From positions 1-7,210 of the forward strand of contig QMNL01000078.1 of the NCBI GenBank assembly GCA_003647755.1: a DNA stretch of 7,210 bases, read 5' to 3'. This DNA is from Candidatus Coatesiibacteriota bacterium (GTDB lineage: Bacteria; B130-G9). Position numbers and translations under genes: made by a program. Under the pieces are notes generated by a model. That model was not told the DNA's origin, ran no database searches, and worked only from the letters and a program-made list of their open reading frames with translations. Positions 6,718 through 7,210 of the stretch are shown here, one piece after another. Numbering within the stretch: the first letter of the stretch is position 1; each line of letters opens with the position of its first letter.

Positions 6718-6887
6718 TTTGGAGTGCGGCGGCTTGACGCCGCCATTTCACGTCCCGGCTTGACGCGACATCGATCCCATGTCAATCATCGCTGCAGCAA
6801 TCGCCTTTTGGAAAGAGATGAAGCTGTCTCTTGGAGCGGTGTCAAGCTACCGCAAATGAAAGCCGCGTCACGCCCCCGCACTCCAAA
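6718..6887. repeat. 170-bp palindromic REP/MITE-like element
   Basis: The outer 26 bp at 6718-6743 and the complement of 6862-6887 match at 23 of 26 positions; both begin TTTGGAGTGCGG. Inside, the 11-bp word CGGCTTGACGC occurs twice in direct orientation (6730-6740 and 6756-6766), and related inverted copies occur near the right end (GTCAAGC at 6841-6847, CGTCACGC at 6865-6872). Local hairpins are GGCGGC/GCCGCC (6728-6733 and 6739-6744), AAGAGA/TCTCTT (6813-6818 and 6827-6832) and GCGGT/ACCGC (6836-6840 and 6849-6853). There is no coding capacity for a transposase and no obvious target duplication. It fits a non-autonomous palindromic intergenic repeat. The element type is inference; the inverted ends are seen directly. 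Confidence 0.75.
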
Positions 6888-7021
6888 ATCTCCCACCAGG
6901 TGTAACTTACAGACCGATGCCTGCCGAACTCATAGCCTCTACGTACCGGCAAAGCGTGTTCATCACACCATCTGCCTTGCCATTAATCCGATTATTGGGG
7001 CTATTCTCCCGGGTGTGGGAC

Positions 7022-7050
7022 TTGACACGTTGGTGCATAATGGGGTTAGT
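7022..7050 (+). promoter_or_regulatory. Weak promoter candidate for the plus-strand hydrolase
   Basis: A perfect -35, TTGACA at 7022-7027, is followed after 17 nt by GTTAGT (7045-7050), which matches the -10 consensus at only 3 of 6 positions. A better -10-like CATAAT at 7036 is only 8 nt away, too close. The distance to the ATG at 7092 is reasonable. Confidence 0.22.
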
Positions 7051-7091
7051 GGCTTACTCAATCAGATGCGAATTATGGCGAAGGAGATGCT

Positions 7092-7210
7092 ATGAGCGAG
7101 GACAATCTCTCACGCGGCGTGACGCTGACGATCGTATATGACAACTATCAGCACCAGCTGGGACTCACGACCGGCTGGGGCTTCTCCAGCGTCGTCAGGG
7201 GACTCGATAA
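7092..7210 (+). CDS. N-terminus of an MBL-fold metallo-hydrolase, cut by window edge
   Basis: Only 39 residues are visible. After a short polar lead the protein reads VTLTIVYDNYQ, then LGLTTGWGFSSVV. This beta-strand, Tyr-Asp-Asn and Trp-Gly-Phe-Ser arrangement is the usual opening of metallo-beta-lactamase-fold proteins annotated as related to 7,8-dihydropterin-6-yl-methyl-4-(ribofuranosyl)aminobenzene 5'-phosphate synthase. The metal-binding HxHxDH motif would lie beyond the edge, so activity cannot be judged. The start is well supported: AAGGAG at 7081-7086 sits 5 nt before the ATG. It is transcribed away from the minus-strand cluster. An upstream open frame ends at 7095 and overlaps the start as ATGA, but is probably not a gene. 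Substrate and role are unknown. Confidence 0.7.
   Translation, partial: MSEDNLSRGVTLTIVYDNYQHQLGLTTGWGFSSVVRGLD

Larger units (their letters stand above)
6569..7091. other. 523-nt region without a convincing gene between divergent genes
   Basis: This stretch separates the minus-strand DUF4013 gene from the plus-strand hydrolase. It holds a leader for the membrane protein (6569-6717), where I see only weak promoter-like matches. The 170-bp palindromic element (6718-6887) follows, and then about 200 nt (6888-7091) leading to the hydrolase. Open frames crossing it read through the repeat and show no recognisable protein family. No tRNA, CRISPR array or riboswitch fold is apparent. Confidence 0.6.

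Noticed and set aside
6718..6887. CRISPR array or full insertion sequence
   Set aside because: The repeats are inverted and irregularly spaced, without uniform spacers, and 170 bp cannot encode a transposase.
7022..7041. TTGACA paired with CATAAT as a promoter
   Set aside because: The spacing is only 8 nt, far below the 16-18 nt needed. The same TTGACA with a poorer -10 at 17 nt is kept as a weak candidate.

Overview
This is a bacterial chromosomal window of moderate GC content (roughly 55% by eye). Almost all of it is a minus-strand housekeeping cluster. Read in the direction of transcription (right to left), it holds a DUF4013-like membrane protein, then fabG, acpP, fabF, rnc, ffh, rpsP, khpA and the 5' part of rimM, which runs off the left edge. 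A dissociated type II fatty-acid synthase, a bacterial Ffh, bS16 and RimM make this a bacterium. No gene fixes the phylum. The mix of a fab/SRP/ribosome-assembly operon, a DUF4013 protein and a palindromic repeat suggests an uncultured, Gram-negative-like lineage, but that is a guess.

Layout. Positions 1-2484 hold translation and targeting genes: rimM (30S maturation), khpA (KH RNA-binding protein), rpsP (ribosomal protein bS16) and ffh (SRP GTPase). Positions 2487-3275 hold rnc (RNase III). Positions 3282-5789 hold fatty-acid elongation genes: fabF (condensing enzyme), acpP (acyl carrier protein) and fabG (first reduction). rnc sits 6 nt after fabF and ffh 2 nt after rnc, so the lipid and translation blocks look like one transcription unit. 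A good sigma70-type promoter (TTGACA, 17 nt, TCGAAT) lies just upstream of fabG, and an imperfect dyad covers its -10 and start point. A second promoter candidate begins in the ffh stop codon and would drive rpsP-khpA-rimM. Two GC-rich hairpins without a U-tract separate acpP from fabF. I see no convincing Rho-independent terminator.

Positions 5969-6568 encode a four-segment membrane protein of the DUF4013 type. From 6569 to 7091 there is no convincing gene. That stretch contains a 170-bp palindromic, REP/MITE-like element (6718-6887) with near-perfect 26-bp terminal inverted repeats, followed by a probable promoter region. At 7092 a plus-strand gene starts behind a strong ribosome binding site. 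Its first 39 residues resemble the N-terminus of metallo-beta-lactamase-fold hydrolases related to the dihydropterin-ribofuranosyl-aminobenzene phosphate synthase group, and it runs off the right edge.

How the genes work together: FabG, AcpP and FabF carry out the reduction, carrier and condensation steps of membrane lipid synthesis. RNase III, RimM, KhpA and bS16 serve rRNA processing and 30S assembly or RNA binding, and Ffh sends nascent membrane proteins to the membrane. The arrangement ties membrane supply to ribosome and secretion capacity. No new defence or mobile gene system is evident. The most unusual items are the palindromic element, the dyad over the fabG promoter, and an Asp-to-Ala change at a metal-ligand position of RNase III.
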